This document shows, in pieces, positions 42,227-51,435 of a DNA stretch of 64,000 nucleotides; position 1 is the first letter of the stretch; the number at the start of each line of letters is the position of its first letter. A program made the position numbers and the translations under genes. Source of the DNA: Arthrobacter pullicola (lineage in GTDB: Bacteria; Actinomycetota; Actinomycetes; Actinomycetales; Micrococcaceae); the NCBI RefSeq assembly GCF_014836875.1, contig NZ_JACSQC010000001.1, forward strand, positions 631,632-695,631, given 5' to 3'. The notes under the pieces are model-generated. The model was not told where the DNA came from. It made no database searches and saw nothing but the letters and a program-made list of their open reading frames with translations.

Positions 42227-42763
42227 ATGACGACGCGTTTGGTGCTGCTGGCCGACACCCATCTGCCGCTGCGGGCCAAGGCACTTCCACAGGAGGTATG
42301 GGACGCAGTCGAGGCCGCGGACCTGGTGGTCCATGCCGGCGACTGGGTCAGCGAAGACCTCCTCAACGAACTGCAGGAGCGTTCCAAATCGCTGCTGGCC
42401 TGCTGGGGCAACAACGACGGGCCGGGGCTGCGGGCGAGGCTGCCGGAGATCGCCCACGCCGTGGTCGGGGACGTGAGGCTCGCCGTCGTGCATGAAACCG
42501 GCACCGCCAAAGGCCGGGAAACCCGGATGGAACAGGCCTTTCCGGAAACTGATCTGCTGATCTTTGGCCACAGCCATATCCCCTGGGACAGTACTGCCCC
42601 CGGCGGGCTGCGGCTGCTGAACCCGGGCTCGCCCAGGGACCGGCGCCGCCAGCCGTTTTGCACGTACATGACCGCGGAGATCTCGGGGCGAACCGTCGAC
42701 GTCGAGCTGAAGCGGCTTCCGCTGCGGAGCACTCCCGGCGCGCGCCCCGGATCCTCACACTAA
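42227..42763 (+). CDS. YfcE/MJ0936-type metallophosphoesterase
   Basis: A 178-residue cytosolic phosphoesterase with the metal-site motifs ADTHLP (9-14), HAGDW (36-40), GNND (61-64), VVHETG and FGHSH. Members hydrolyse phosphodiesters such as bis-p-nitrophenyl phosphate; natural substrates are uncertain. ATG at 42227 has AAAGGA upstream and begins just before the first motif; an ATG at 42197 with GGAGG is possible. A strong bidirectional terminator overlaps its stop. It is not clearly part of the phosphodiester regulon further on, since no operator precedes it. Confidence 0.88.
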   Translation: MTTRLVLLADTHLPLRAKALPQEVWDAVEAADLVVHAGDWVSEDLLNELQERSKSLLACWGNNDGPGLRARLPEIAHAVVGDVRLAVVHETGTAKGRETRMEQAFPETDLLIFGHSHIPWDSTAPGGLRLLNPGSPRDRRRQPFCTYMTAEISGRTVDVELKRLPLRSTPGARPGSSH

Positions 42764-42798
42764 CGGAGCGCCCGGCACGTATGCCGGGGCGCTCCGTT
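42762..42798. terminator. Bidirectional terminator between phosphoesterase and GDPD genes
   Basis: AACGGAGCGCCCGGCA (42762-42777) pairs with TGCCGGGGCGCTCCGTT (42782-42798), one bulged G, four-base loop. It overlaps the stop codon of the plus-strand gene and lies 12 bases past the stop of the minus-strand gene. Confidence 0.8.
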
Positions 42799-42809
42799 GC
42801 CCGCCGGCC

Positions 42810-44039
42810 TCAGTAGGCGTAGAGATCCACGAAAGTCCCGCCGGGCGTGAAGATGGCCAGGCTGTCGCCGGTGTTGTTCAGGACGGCAGTCGTGCGGTTG
42901 TTGTAATACCGCTCCGCTGTGTTGGTGCCCGGGCCGGTATACACCCGCAGCTCGCCGCCCGGGTTCAGTACATAGCCGCTGCCGACCGTGAGGCGGTTAA
43001 TGACGGCGTCCTGAAGCACATAGCCGCTCACGTCCACCGGAACGGACCCGGTATTGGTCAGCAGTACGTACTCACCGTTCTGCGGCTGGACGTCGTTGCC
43101 CGGGGGATCGGCGACCACCGTGGAAACCTCGACGCCGTTGGCATCGGGCAGCGGATTCCGGCCGGTCTGGAGGGCGGAAAGTACGCCGGGGAAGTCCGTG
43201 ATGATCGAATCGACTCCCAGCGCCGTCATCTGCTGCATGGCATCCACACTGTTCACGGTGTAGACATCAAGTGTCAGGCCCGCTGCCTGCACCCGGGCGA
43301 CGTCGGCCGGGTCCAGCGTGCGGTAGTTGGTGACCAATCCGTCGGCCCACCCGGCCAGGGCAGCCAGCCCGGCGTCGTCGGGAACAGCACCGATCAGCAG
43401 GACGGGGATCTGAGGCATCAGGTCATGGAAGGTCCGTAGTGAGGCCTCATCGAAGGAACTGACAACTATCTGGTCCCGGGCGATCAGCCGCTGCCAGTAC
43501 CGCTTTTCACCCAGCGCCTCAGCCAGCTTCGCCTCGACGCCCGGCGAGTTCTCCGGGGACTTGAGTTCGATGTTGATTCCGGTCCGCGGGTTGGTCACCA
43601 GCGCGGCATCCCGGAGATCCGGAATCGGCTCACCCGCAAAACTGCCGCCGAAGTAGGCACCGGCATCAAGCTGGCTGAGTTCCGCCGCGGAGAAGGACGT
43701 AATCGGATCACCGGCGCGTTCGGGGAAGACCTCCGCCACGTTGCTGGTGCGGGTGCCGGTGGCGTCGTGGAAGAGGAAGATCTCTCCGTCGCTGCTCAGC
43801 TGCACGTCCACCTCGAACAGATCCGCTCCATGGTTCCGGGCCTGTTCGAATCCCGCAACGGTGTTTTCCGGGGAGAGACCGGCGCTTCCGCGGTGGCCGA
43901 CGATGGCAGGCCGGTCCTGCTTGCCGGGAGGCCCGGCCTTCTCCGCCCCGAAGGCGGGAACCGCGGCTCCCAAGGCGAGAGCGGCGGTTAGACACACGGC
44001 AGCTGAAAAACCCGTGGCTGGTTTCCTGATGTTCCTCAT
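42810..44039 (-). CDS. Secreted glycerophosphodiester phosphodiesterase with lamin-tail domain
   Basis: A 409-residue exported enzyme. It has a signal peptide (basic MRNIRK, hydrophobic core, cleavage after AFGA), then a GDPD barrel (about 45-295): GHRGSAGLSPENTVAGFEQA with the catalytic His, EVDVQLSSDGEIFLFHD, and INIELKSP. After residue 310 comes a lamin-tail-like beta domain (YVLLTNTGSVPVDVSGYVLQD). The enzyme releases glycerol-3-phosphate and an alcohol from phospholipid-derived diesters outside the cell. AAGGAG precedes the ATG. Its promoter carries a LacI-type operator shared with the neighbouring transporter operon. Confidence 0.9.
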   Translation of the reverse strand: MRNIRKPATGFSAAVCLTAALALGAAVPAFGAEKAGPPGKQDRPAIVGHRGSAGLSPENTVAGFEQARNHGADLFEVDVQLSSDGEIFLFHDATGTRTSNVAEVFPERAGDPITSFSAAELSQLDAGAYFGGSFAGEPIPDLRDAALVTNPRTGINIELKSPENSPGVEAKLAEALGEKRYWQRLIARDQIVVSSFDEASLRTFHDLMPQIPVLLIGAVPDDAGLAALAGWADGLVTNYRTLDPADVARVQAAGLTLDVYTVNSVDAMQQMTALGVDSIITDFPGVLSALQTGRNPLPDANGVEVSTVVADPPGNDVQPQNGEYVLLTNTGSVPVDVSGYVLQDAVINRLTVGSGYVLNPGGELRVYTGPGTNTAERYYNNRTTAVLNNTGDSLAIFTPGGTFVDLYAY

Positions 44040-44107
44040 TGGTGCTCCTTTGCTCGGTGATGCGGCACTGCACACCCCCGCCCTTGTAAAAGCCCTTGAT
44101 CCACCAA

Positions 44108-44136
44108 AGTCTGAATCGTTTTAGTTACGCGGTCAA
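44108..44136 (-). promoter_or_regulatory. Promoter of the GDPD gene with LacI-type operator A
   Basis: On the minus strand TTGACC (-35, 44131-44136), 17 bases, CAGACT (-10, 44108-44113). The spacer contains the operator, read on the plus strand as GAATCGTTTTAG (44113-44124). Similar sequences recur at 44168 and 47007. Confidence 0.65.
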
Positions 44137-44157
44137 GACCACCGTCCGGTGTTGTCG

Positions 44158-44186
44158 TTGCCTGCCTTAATCGTTTTAGGTACGCT
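44158..44186 (+). promoter_or_regulatory. Promoter of the metallophosphoesterase gene with LacI-type operator B
   Basis: TTGCCT (44158-44163), 17 bases, TACGCT (44181-44186). The spacer holds TTAATCGTTTTAG (44167-44179), identical to operator A over 11 bases. The centres of A and B are 55 bp apart, about five helical turns, so looping or cooperative binding is possible. Confidence 0.6.
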
Positions 44187-44271
44187 CGGCTCAGCTTGTG
44201 GCGGTTTGCCGTCACCCGTGAGCTGCGCCGGCGAGGATGCCGGGCGGCCGGACCAGAAGGAGACCAGAATC

Positions 44272-45900
44272 GTGCATGAGCCCGCTGCCCCCACGACCGT
44301 GCAACAAACGATCCGCAGGGGCGAAGCCGTACGCCAGGGCTCTGAACAGCCGTACTACGTCCTCGAAGCCGGACCGGGAGAAGCGCATCAGACCCGGGCC
44401 GAGCTGGTTGCGGATATACCGGCCCACGCAGCATCCCGCCATGGCCAGCGCCGGAGCATTGCCTACCTGGCCCACCTCACTGACATCCAGCTCACCGACG
44501 TTCAGTCCCCGGCCCGGCTGGAAGCCATGCACCAGCTGGGACGCCGCCCGGACACAGCGCTGCTGCTGCCTATGATGCGCCCGCAGGAGCTGCTGGCCGC
44601 GCACGCCACGGACGCGCTGGTCCGTGCGCTCAACAAGGTGGCGAAGAGCCCGGACACCGGCGCCCCGCTCCAGCTGGCGATCACCACCGGTGACAATGTG
44701 GACAACATGCAGTGGAACGAGGTGCAGTCCTTCCTCCGCCTGCTTGACGGCGGCGAGGTCTGCATGGACTCGGGCGGACCTGACTTTGAAGGAGTCCAGG
44801 ACGGCCGGTTCCCCTGGGCCTGGGCACCGGAGGACCCGGAGAACCTGTGGGGCCGCGCGCACGGCTTTCCGCACGTGCCCGGCCTGCTGAAGGCGGGGCT
44901 GGAACCGTTCACGGCGCCCGGCCTGAATGTCCCCTGGCTCACCTGCTACGGCAACCACGACGGCCTGGTGCAGGGGCGGGCACCGCTGACTCCCCAGCTC
45001 GGTGCCGTGATGACCGGGCACCGCAAAGTGCATGCCCTTCCCCCGGGCCCGGTGGCGGACTTCACGGAACACCCGCTGCAGACCCTGTCCGGCCCCTCGC
45101 ACCAGGTCACCCCGGACGAGGAACGCAGGCCGGTCACCCGCGAAGAGTTCATCGAGGCGCATTTCCAGCCCTCGGCCCGCCCCTCCGGGCACGGTCTGGC
45201 GGAGCGGAACCTGCTGGACGGAACGGCCTACTACGCCTACGACGGACTGCCGGGAATCCGCGTGATCGTCCTTGACACCACTAACCCCGCCGGCATCTTT
45301 GAGGGCAGCATCGACCGCCGCCAGCTGGCCTGGCTGGAGAAGAGCCTTGCCGAGGTGCACGTGCGCTTCACCGACGCCGACGGGCGGGAGGCAGCGGGCG
45401 GGGGCGACGAGCGGCTGGTCATTGTTACGTCCCACCACCCCCGCACCAGCATGACGAATGACCGCGCCGTTCCGGCAGGCACCGCGGACGCCGGAGAGCG
45501 GGCGCTTGGCGAGGAGGTGGCTGCCTTGCTGCATCGGTTCCCAAACGTGATCGCCTGGGTGAGCGGGCACATCCACCGCAACTCCATCCGCCCGCTGGCC
45601 TCCCGCAGCGGAGGGTTCTGGGAGATCAGCACCTCTTCGGTCATGGACTGGCCCTGCCAGGTCCGTCTGCTGGAGATTGTGGACAACAATGACGGCACGC
45701 TGTCGATTCTCTCTACGGCGCTGGACCACGAGGCCCCGGTCCGGCCGGACGGTACAGCCGGCACCCAGGATCTGGCTGCGTGGCACCGGGAACTGGCGGC
45801 GAACGATCCCATGGGGGTGGGCGGCTTCAACGCGCACGGAGAGCCTGCGGACCGGAACGTGGAACTGCTGCTGCCGGATCCCCGGGTCGGCCGCCGCTGA
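44272..45900 (+). CDS. Metallophosphoesterase of the TIGR03767 (PPA1498) type
   Basis: A 542-residue calcineurin-like phosphoesterase. Motifs in order: HLTDIQLTD, TTGDNVDNMQWNE, CYGNHDG, VTSHHPR and SGHIHRN, providing the two-metal site. The long insert between GNHD and the later motifs is typical of this actinobacterial family. The GTG at 44272 has AAGGAG eight bases upstream. The frame extends to an ATG at 44149 that looks like a lipoprotein signal (LGTLGSAC), but that start would lie upstream of the operator-bearing promoter, so it is rejected; cellular location is therefore uncertain. It shares the operator type with GDPD and the ABC importer. Confidence 0.85.
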   Translation: MHEPAAPTTVQQTIRRGEAVRQGSEQPYYVLEAGPGEAHQTRAELVADIPAHAASRHGQRRSIAYLAHLTDIQLTDVQSPARLEAMHQLGRRPDTALLLPMMRPQELLAAHATDALVRALNKVAKSPDTGAPLQLAITTGDNVDNMQWNEVQSFLRLLDGGEVCMDSGGPDFEGVQDGRFPWAWAPEDPENLWGRAHGFPHVPGLLKAGLEPFTAPGLNVPWLTCYGNHDGLVQGRAPLTPQLGAVMTGHRKVHALPPGPVADFTEHPLQTLSGPSHQVTPDEERRPVTREEFIEAHFQPSARPSGHGLAERNLLDGTAYYAYDGLPGIRVIVLDTTNPAGIFEGSIDRRQLAWLEKSLAEVHVRFTDADGREAAGGGDERLVIVTSHHPRTSMTNDRAVPAGTADAGERALGEEVAALLHRFPNVIAWVSGHIHRNSIRPLASRSGGFWEISTSSVMDWPCQVRLLEIVDNNDGTLSILSTALDHEAPVRPDGTAGTQDLAAWHRELAANDPMGVGGFNAHGEPADRNVELLLPDPRVGRR

Positions 45901-45901
45901 G

Positions 45902-46897
45902 CTATTGGGGTGCGGGTCCGGTGGAGCTCCGGCGGATGAGTTCCACCGGTTCCACATGGTCGGTCACCAGATCCGTGTCCGCGAGCCGGGCAAAAATGGC
46001 GCGGCCAATGGCCAGCCGGTCGAGCCGGATGGTGGTCAGTCCGGGGGCCAGCAGCTCGGAGGTCGGCAGGTCATCGTGCCCGACGACGGACAGTTCCTCC
46101 CCGACTGCAATCCCCGCGTCCCGGGCGGCCCGGTAAACGGCATGGGCGGTGAAGTCGGAATTGGTTACCACAGCAGTGGGCCTGGAGGCCTTGGACAGCC
46201 GCCCGGACACCGCGGAATAAACGTGCTCAAGGCTGAGCCGGGTATGGATCGGGTCCGGTTCGATGCCCAGATCCGCGCAGGACTGCTCAAACGCCACCAG
46301 CCGGTCATTGTCCGCCATCAGCCCCGTGGGCGCGGTCAGGAAACTGATCCTGCGGTGTCCCAGTTCAGCGAGGTGGTCGACGGCCAGGCGGACGGCCGCC
46401 CTGTTGTCCGGGGAAACGCAGGTGACCGGCAGATCCGGGGGCCGGACGGCATTGATCACCACGGTGGCACGGCCCGGTGCGCCGCTGAGCCACTGGCTTA
46501 CGGCTTCGCCCGGCCCCACGGGAGCAATGGCCAGGCCCCGCACCCGCTGTCCGAGCAGCAGATCGACGTGTTCGCGTTCGCGCTCCGGAGAGTATTCCGA
46601 GTCCACCGCCAGGATGGTGGCGCCCTGCTCGGTTGCGGCGTCCTGCGCCCCCCGCAGGACATCGAGAAAGAAGGGGTTCGCCATGTTCCGGATCATCAGG
46701 CCGTAGGCGTTGGCGGTTCCCGTGCGCAGCGCGCGGGCGAAGGGATCGGCCCGGTATCCCAGGCGGTCCGCCGCCTCGAGGATCCGTTTCCGGGTCGCTG
46801 CGGAGACTCCCGCACGGTCATTGAGCGCGAAGCTCGCCAGGGTTGCCGAGACGCCGGCCTCCCGGGCGACGTCACGGATGCTTGGACGGCCTTTCAT
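45902..46897 (-). CDS. LacI-family transcriptional regulator
   Basis: A 331-residue repressor. The first 50 residues form the LacI helix-turn-helix and hinge (SIRDVAREAGVSATLASFALNDRAGVSAATRKRILEAADRLGY); residues 60-325 are a type I periplasmic-binding-like sensor domain with GHDDLPTSELLAPGLTTIRLD near the end. It lies between the metallophosphoesterase gene (convergent, 1 bp between stops) and the divergent ABC importer. The matching operators at 44113, 44167 and 47005 are probably its sites, with an imported phosphodiester or a product as inducer. AGGGG precedes the start. Confidence 0.93.
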   Translation of the reverse strand: MKGRPSIRDVAREAGVSATLASFALNDRAGVSAATRKRILEAADRLGYRADPFARALRTGTANAYGLMIRNMANPFFLDVLRGAQDAATEQGATILAVDSEYSPEREREHVDLLLGQRVRGLAIAPVGPGEAVSQWLSGAPGRATVVINAVRPPDLPVTCVSPDNRAAVRLAVDHLAELGHRRISFLTAPTGLMADNDRLVAFEQSCADLGIEPDPIHTRLSLEHVYSAVSGRLSKASRPTAVVTNSDFTAHAVYRAARDAGIAVGEELSVVGHDDLPTSELLAPGLTTIRLDRLAIGRAIFARLADTDLVTDHVEPVELIRRSSTGPAPQ

Positions 46898-46996
46898 GCG
46901 ATTCCCCTCGCTGCCTGCAGTGTCTGCGCGGCCCCTTCAAATGCAGGGCCGTCCGCCGGCTGGAACCTCCCGGCCGTCTCAGTCTAGAACTAACTG

Positions 46997-47026
46997 TTGA
47001 CAAACCTTAAACGATTTAGTTAGCTT
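46997..47026 (+). promoter_or_regulatory. Promoter of the ABC importer operon with LacI-type operator C
   Basis: TTGACA (46997-47002), 18 bases, TAGCTT (47021-47026). The spacer contains CTTAAACGATTTAG (47006-47019); its reverse complement CTAAATCGTTTAAG matches operators A and B around the AATCGTTT core. Repressor binding would block the polymerase directly. Confidence 0.65.
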
Positions 47027-47079
47027 TCCCCAACTACCAAATGTGAGCTAGATCCTGTCTACGACGGAGTGGGGGATAA

Positions 47080-48189
<1,110 letters not shown>

Positions 48190-48200
48190 GCCCTTCGGCC

Positions 48201-48217
48201 GCCGGCGGTCCGCCGGC
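48201..48217 (+). promoter_or_regulatory. Intercistronic hairpin between ATPase and binding protein
   Basis: GCCGGC (48201-48206) and GCCGGC (48212-48217) form a short GC-rich stem around GGTCC, extended by GG/CC. It may stabilise the downstream binding-protein mRNA or limit read-through. Confidence 0.4.
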
Positions 48218-48259
48218 CACACCCATCCTTTTCGTCTAATCGAGCAGAGAGGCCCGATT

Positions 48260-49594
48260 ATGTCCACCCACCCTGAGATGCCCCGTCCCACCCGCCGCGC
48301 CTTCACCTCCGCGGCCAAAGCACTGTCCGTGCTGGCAGCCGGCTCGCTGATGCTCACCGCCTGCGGCGGCGGCAGCGGCAGCACCAATGCCGACGGCGAC
48401 GTTGCCATCACCATGTACTACCCGGTTGCCGTTGGCGGTCCGCTGACCGCAGTCGTGGACGGCCTCATCGGTGAATGCGAAGACGCCAACCCCGGCATCG
48501 CTGTGGAAGCCGTTTATGCCGGCAGCTACGCCGACACCATGACCAAGGCACAGACGGCCGCCCGTTCCGGAGACGGTCCGGACCTGGCGGTGCTGCTCAC
48601 AACGGAGCTCTTCACCCTGCAGGACCAGAACCTCATCGTTCCGCTCAACGACATCTCGGATGACCTCGGCTGGGCCGAAGACCGGTTCTATGAACCCTTC
48701 CTCACGAGCGGCAAGGATTCTGAGGGCACCCTCTGGAGCATCCCGTTCCAGCGCTCGACGATTGTCCAGTACCACAACAAGGACCTCTTCGCGCAGGCTG
48801 GCCTGGACCCGGAGGCCCCGCCGGCCACCTGGGAGGAACTCTCCGCCGCGGCCAAGGCCATCAAGGACTCCGGCGCAGCGGAGTACGGCATCGAAATCCC
48901 CTCCACCCAGTTCGGTTACTGGATGTTCCAGGCGCTGGCGGTGCAGGCGGGCACCGAAATCACGGATGGTTCCGGCACCCAGACCCGCTTCGACGACCCC
49001 GCCGCCATCGAGGCAATGGAGTACTGGAAGCAGCTCGCGGACGAAGGGCTGATGCCATCGGGAACCACCGAATGGGCGTCCACCCCGGAGGACTTCCTGC
49101 AGGGACGCACCGCCATGATGTGGACGACGACGGGTAACCTCACCAACGTGCGCACCAACGCCGGCTTCGAGTTCGGCGTCAGCCAGCTCCCGGCACACGC
49201 ACAGCCGGGCTCGCCCACCGGCGGCGGCAACCTGTACGTCTTCGAACAGGCTGATGATGCCCAGCGTGAAGCCGCCCTCACGATCGCGGACTGCCTGACC
49301 CAGCCCGAGCGCACTTCCAAGTGGAGCATCGAAACCGGGTACGTCGCCACCGGAGCCGAAGCCTGGGAGACCCCGGAGATGAAGGAGTACACCGCCGAGT
49401 TCCCGCAGGCCGAGGTAGCCCGCGAACAGCTGGACAACGCAGTGATCGAGCTCTCCACCCATGAGAACGGCCGGGTCGTGCAGATGGTCAATGACGCCAT
49501 CGCCTCCGTGCTGACCGGACAGCAGGAACCGGAAGCCGGAATGCGCGGGCTGCAGAAGCAGATTGACGGCGTACTGGAAACCTACCGGGACTAA
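48260..49594 (+). CDS. ABC transporter substrate-binding lipoprotein, UgpB-like
   Basis: A 444-residue secreted lipoprotein. The signal carries twin arginines near its start (PTRRAFTSAAK) followed by the lipobox LMLTAC, so Tat export is possible. The mature part is a type I/II extracellular binding fold of the MalE/UgpB class (ITMYYPVAVGGPLTAVVDGLI; IVPLNDISDD; STPEDFLQGRTAMMWTTTGN). With UgpC/A/E-like partners and GDPD nearby, glycerol-3-phosphate or a glycerophosphodiester is the likely ligand; a sugar cannot be excluded. GAGAGG lies eight bases before the start. Confidence 0.88.
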   Translation: MSTHPEMPRPTRRAFTSAAKALSVLAAGSLMLTACGGGSGSTNADGDVAITMYYPVAVGGPLTAVVDGLIGECEDANPGIAVEAVYAGSYADTMTKAQTAARSGDGPDLAVLLTTELFTLQDQNLIVPLNDISDDLGWAEDRFYEPFLTSGKDSEGTLWSIPFQRSTIVQYHNKDLFAQAGLDPEAPPATWEELSAAAKAIKDSGAAEYGIEIPSTQFGYWMFQALAVQAGTEITDGSGTQTRFDDPAAIEAMEYWKQLADEGLMPSGTTEWASTPEDFLQGRTAMMWTTTGNLTNVRTNAGFEFGVSQLPAHAQPGSPTGGGNLYVFEQADDAQREAALTIADCLTQPERTSKWSIETGYVATGAEAWETPEMKEYTAEFPQAEVAREQLDNAVIELSTHENGRVVQMVNDAIASVLTGQQEPEAGMRGLQKQIDGVLETYRD

Positions 49595-49597
49595 CCA

Positions 49598-50521
49598 ATG
49601 ACCCAGGTCCTGGAAGAGGCCGCGAAAGAGGCCGACGGCGCCCCCCGCCGTCGGCCCCGGGCCCGTAAGCCGCTGGGGGACCAGGCCTTTGCCTGGGCAA
49701 TGCTGGCACCGGCATTCATTGTGCTCGTGGCATTCACCCACTATCCGATCATCCGGGCCGTCCTGCGCAGTTTCGAAGACCGGCGCGGAGACATCAGCCT
49801 CGCTAACTACGAGCGGCTGATTGCCGACGACGTGTTCTGGCAGGTGGTCAAGAACAACCTGCTTTTCGCCCTGGGCGTGGTGCCCACCAGTATGGCGCTC
49901 GCCATCCTCATGGCGGTCTGGGTGAACGGCAAGCTCAAGGGCAAGGGATTTGTCCGGCTGGCCTACTTCACGCCCACCATCCTGCCGATGGTGGCGGTGG
50001 CCAGCATCTGGCTGTTCTTCTACTCACCCGGGCTCGGTCCGGTCACCAAGCTGGCCGAATTCTTCGGACTTCCGGCGGAGAACTGGCTGGGCAACCCGGA
50101 CACCGTGATGTGGGCTCTGATCGTGATGATGATCTGGAAGCAGGCCGGGTTCTTCATGATCTTCTACCTGGCCGGGCTGCAGAACATGGCGCCGGAGCTG
50201 GAAGAGGCGTCAAGCCTTGAGGGTGCCTCGCGCTGGTACCACTTCCGCCGGGTCACGTTCCCGCTGCTGATGCCGACCACGCTGTTCGTGTTCGTCGTCG
50301 CGGTCACCGATGCCTTCAAGATCATCGACCACCTGTTCATCATGACCGGCGGCGGACCGAACAACTCCTCCAACCTCCTGCTCTACTACATCTACGACAC
50401 GGCCTTCAGCTTCTTCGACATGCCGTACGCAGGGGCCCTGACTGTGGCGCTGGTGCTGATTCTCGGTGCCTTTGCCGTCCTGCAGTTCACCTTCCTCGGA
50501 AAGCGGGTGCATTACCAGTGA
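49598..50521 (+). CDS. ABC transporter permease, UgpA/MalF type
   Basis: A 307-residue inner-membrane permease with six hydrophobic helices and a cytosolic, arginine-rich N-terminus. The EAA loop is EEASSLEGASRWYHFRRVTFPLL (about 205-227), where the ATPase docks. It pairs with the permease encoded next, whose GTG overlaps the end of this gene by 4 bp. GGGACTAACC precedes the start; the gap to the binding-protein gene is 3 bp. Confidence 0.92.
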   Translation: MTQVLEEAAKEADGAPRRRPRARKPLGDQAFAWAMLAPAFIVLVAFTHYPIIRAVLRSFEDRRGDISLANYERLIADDVFWQVVKNNLLFALGVVPTSMALAILMAVWVNGKLKGKGFVRLAYFTPTILPMVAVASIWLFFYSPGLGPVTKLAEFFGLPAENWLGNPDTVMWALIVMMIWKQAGFFMIFYLAGLQNMAPELEEASSLEGASRWYHFRRVTFPLLMPTTLFVFVVAVTDAFKIIDHLFIMTGGGPNNSSNLLLYYIYDTAFSFFDMPYAGALTVALVLILGAFAVLQFTFLGKRVHYQ

Positions 50522-51435
50522 GCCATTCCACCGCCCCCGCGGCCGGGCACACCCTCCCGGCAGCCGGATCTGCGGCTCCAGCCGCCGGGCCTGCCGCCGC
50601 CCCGCCGGCGGCCCGCCGCCGTCGTCCCTTCTCGATGAGCCGCACGCTGGAAACCGGCGGCGCCTGGCTGCTGGGGGCCCTCTGGCTGCTGCCGCTGCTG
50701 TACGCGCTCTGGGCCTCGGTCCACACCCGGGACAGTGCCACGAGCTTTGACCTCACCGCACCCCTGACCTTTGAGAACTTCGCGACGGTCTGGAACGGTG
50801 CACCATTCGACCGCTACTACCTCAACACCATCCTGCTGGTCTGCGGCATCCTGGCCGGGCAGATCCTGCTCGGGGTGCTGGCTGCCTACGCTTTTGCCCG
50901 CTTCGAGTTCCGGGGCAAGAACGTCGCCTTCGCACTGGTGCTGGTGCAGCTGATGATCACCCCGGACATCCTCATCTCGGAAAACTACTCCACAATGGCC
51001 CAGCTGGGCCTGGTGGACAGCATTACCGGCATCGGGCTCCCCTATATTGCCAGCGGCTTCGGCATCTTCCTGCTGCGGCAGACGTTCAAGGGCATCCCGA
51101 TCGAGCTGGACGAGGCCGCGGAGATTGAAGGCTGCTCCCGCTGGGGCAGGCTCTGGAAGGTCTACGTTCCGCTGGCCAAGCCCACCCTGGTTGCCTGGGG
51201 CCTGGTGTCCGTCAGCACGCACTGGAACAACTTCCTGTGGCCGCTCATCATCACCAACAGTGTTGAGGCCCGGCCGCTGACCGTCGGCCTGATGGTCTAC
51301 AACGGGACGGAATCCGGCATTGACTGGACCCTCCTTTCCGCCGCCACCATCCTGGTTGTGGCGCCGCTGCTGATCGCGTTCCTGATCTTCCAGCGGCAGT
51401 TCGTGCAGAGCTTTATGCGGGCGGGCATCCGGTGA
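50518..51435 (+). CDS. ABC transporter permease, UgpE/MalG type
   Basis: A 305-residue permease starting with GTG in a GTGA overlap. The N-terminal 40 residues are Ala/Pro-rich and basic, then six helices follow; the EAA loop is DEAAEIEGCSRWGRLWKVYVPLAK (about 198-221). It completes the importer with the UgpA-like permease and ATPase. The HAD phosphatase gene again begins within its stop codon by GTGA overlap, which ties expression of phosphatase to transport. Confidence 0.92.
   Translation: MSHSTAPAAGHTLPAAGSAAPAAGPAAAPPAARRRRPFSMSRTLETGGAWLLGALWLLPLLYALWASVHTRDSATSFDLTAPLTFENFATVWNGAPFDRYYLNTILLVCGILAGQILLGVLAAYAFARFEFRGKNVAFALVLVQLMITPDILISENYSTMAQLGLVDSITGIGLPYIASGFGIFLLRQTFKGIPIELDEAAEIEGCSRWGRLWKVYVPLAKPTLVAWGLVSVSTHWNNFLWPLIITNSVEARPLTVGLMVYNGTESGIDWTLLSAATILVVAPLLIAFLIFQRQFVQSFMRAGIR

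Noticed and set aside
44149..44271. Longer start of the metallophosphoesterase with a lipoprotein-like signal
   Set aside because: The added codons lie over operator B and the -10 element, while the GTG at 44272 has a strong ribosome-binding site. Proteomics could still overturn this.
44212..45957. A 581-codon minus-strand open frame
   Set aside because: It mirrors the metallophosphoesterase, which shows all metal-site motifs; the antisense product has no recognisable domain.
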